NCBI GenBank assembly: GCA_013812465.1
Contig: JACCTK010000114.1
Location: 1-16,485, forward strand
Source: Actinomycetota bacterium
Lineage (GTDB): Bacteria > Actinomycetota > Thermoleophilia > Gaiellales > Gaiellaceae
Length of the DNA stretch: 16,485 bases
Direction: 5' to 3'
The translations under genes and the position numbers were made by a program. The notes under the pieces are model-generated. The model saw only the letters and a program-made list of their open reading frames with translations, was not told the DNA's origin and searched no databases. Positions 15,823 to 16,485 of this stretch are shown piece after piece. Position 1 is the stretch's first letter. The number at the start of each line of letters is the position of its first letter.

Positions 15823-16196
15823 GGCTCCTGCTCGATACCCATGCTCTCCTCTGGGCGCTCGAGAACCCGTCACTTCTCAAAGCTGGGACACGAACAGCGA
15901 TCGAACGCGCACGGACACCCGTACTCGTGAGCGCTGCGTCGGCCTGGGAGATCGGGGTCAAGATCTCGGTCGGGAAGCTGCGAGCTCCGGTCGATCTCAT
16001 GCAACAACTTCGTGAAAAACGATTCACCCCGCTCCCGGTGACCGTGGAGCACGGGCTCCGCGTCGGCGAGCTTCCGCCCTTACACAAGGACCCCTTTGAT
16101 CGCTTGCTCATTGCACAGGCGCAGCTCGAGGGTCTGACGATCGTGACCCGCGATCCCCGTATCGCCGCCTACGACGTCGAGACGCTAGCGGCCTGA
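15819..16196 (+). CDS. VapC-like PIN-domain toxin
   Basis: 125-aa PIN-domain ribonuclease, probable toxin partner of the Phd-type antitoxin. The metal-binding acids are all present: D6 in LLLDTH, E44 in SAWEIGVK, D94 in KDPFDRLLIAQA and D112 in TRDPRI, so the nuclease is predicted to be intact. The GTG at 15819 overlaps the antitoxin stop by 4 nt and gives the typical start (M)RLLLDTHALLWAL. An upstream GTG in the same frame (15750) yields only an Arg-rich shadow of the antitoxin. RNA target unknown. The gene converges on ftsH with 11 bp between stops. Confidence 0.95.
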   Translation: MRLLLDTHALLWALENPSLLKAGTRTAIERARTPVLVSAASAWEIGVKISVGKLRAPVDLMQQLREKRFTPLPVTVEHGLRVGELPPLHKDPFDRLLIAQAQLEGLTIVTRDPRIAAYDVETLAA

Positions 16197-16207
16197 GGAC
16201 AGACAGC

Positions 16208-16485
16208 CTAGGAAGGAGCGCCCTCGGGGGGCGGCGGCTGCATGGCCGTGCCGGGGATCGGGCGCGGCTGCGGCTTGAGCTTCGGCTTCTTGTCCGCCTC
16301 GGGCTCGAGCGCCGGCTCCTCCGGGACTTCCTCCGGGAAGACCGACTCCTCCGACTCGCCGGCGAGCAGCCGCTCGTACTGGTCCTTGTCGATCGTCTCG
16401 CGCTCGATCAGGATCGCCGCGAAGCGATGCAGCTCGTCCATGTGCGCGCGCAAGACTGTCTGAGCCGACTGGTGCGCCTCTTCGA
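16208..16485 (-). CDS. ftsH: ATP-dependent zinc metalloprotease FtsH (C-terminal end only)
   Basis: The last 91 residues are visible, running in from the right edge. The frame reads EEAHQSAQTVLRAHMDELHR, then FAAILIERETIDKDQYERLL, which matches the end of the FtsH peptidase domain (helical A-x-x-I/V-L-x-x-x-x-x-x-L-x-x-x-A-x-x-L-I-E-x-E-T-I-D). After this comes a tail of about 55 residues, acidic then Lys/Pro-rich (KKPKLKPQPRPIPG), as in actinobacterial FtsH. The Walker, HExxH and membrane parts lie outside the window. Its location upstream of the fol genes on the same strand supports the call. Confidence 0.85.
   Translation of the reverse strand, partial: EEAHQSAQTVLRAHMDELHRFAAILIERETIDKDQYERLLAGESEESVFPEEVPEEPALEPEADKKPKLKPQPRPIPGTAMQPPPPEGAPS

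Overview
The window is about 16.5 kb of high-GC (roughly two-thirds G+C), densely coded chromosomal DNA. GTG and TTG starts are common. The conserved order is ftsH ... folP-folB-folK ... coaX ... greA ... lysS ... clpC, all on the minus strand. This matches the ftsH-fol-pan/coaX-lysS-clpC neighbourhood of Actinobacteria. Many starts lie 5-9 nt downstream of a TAnnnT hexamer and have no Shine-Dalgarno (SD) sequence. Together these suggest a deep-branching actinobacterium, perhaps Thermoleophilia/Gaiellales; that lineage is an inference that I could not test. No rRNA, tRNA, CRISPR array, IS or prophage was seen.

Layout. 1-2073: 5' part of clpC (minus, runs off the left edge). 2220-3206: a nucleotide-sugar epimerase/dehydratase (plus), convergent with lysS (3208-4569, minus). 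4631-5107: greA (minus). 5108-5307: a 200-bp divergent spacer with repeated heptamers and a hairpin, then dusB (5308-6372, plus). 6402-7786: lysE-type exporter and coaX (minus, overlapping by 4 nt). 7869-8237: DUF2469-type protein (minus). 8295-10110: folK, folB and folP (minus). The folB-folK gap is filled by a 166-bp quasi-palindromic element. 10131-14882: a plus-strand run of membrane proteins around a MoxR ATPase and a DUF58 protein. 14953-15474: secreted CAP-domain protein. 15580-16196: Phd/VapC-type toxin-antitoxin pair. 16208-16485: C-terminus of ftsH (minus, runs off the right edge).

How the genes work together. FolP, FolB and FolK catalyse consecutive steps of dihydropteroate synthesis, and CoaX begins coenzyme A synthesis. 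LysS, GreA and DusB serve translation, transcription and tRNA modification. ClpC and FtsH are the ATPase parts of two proteolytic systems. The 10131-14882 block resembles MoxR/DUF58/DUF4129 clusters, which are thought to act as envelope-associated chaperone/assembly systems, but here no transglutaminase partner is visible. The plus-strand block from DUF4234 to VapC interrupts what is usually a direct ftsH-(folE)-folP succession, and no folE is present in the window.

The most unusual items are the 166-bp element between folB and folK, a likely ATA start codon behind a perfect SD for the membrane protein at 14322, the repeat cluster between greA and dusB, and a toxin-antitoxin promoter whose -35/-10 spacer is almost exactly a 15-bp palindrome.
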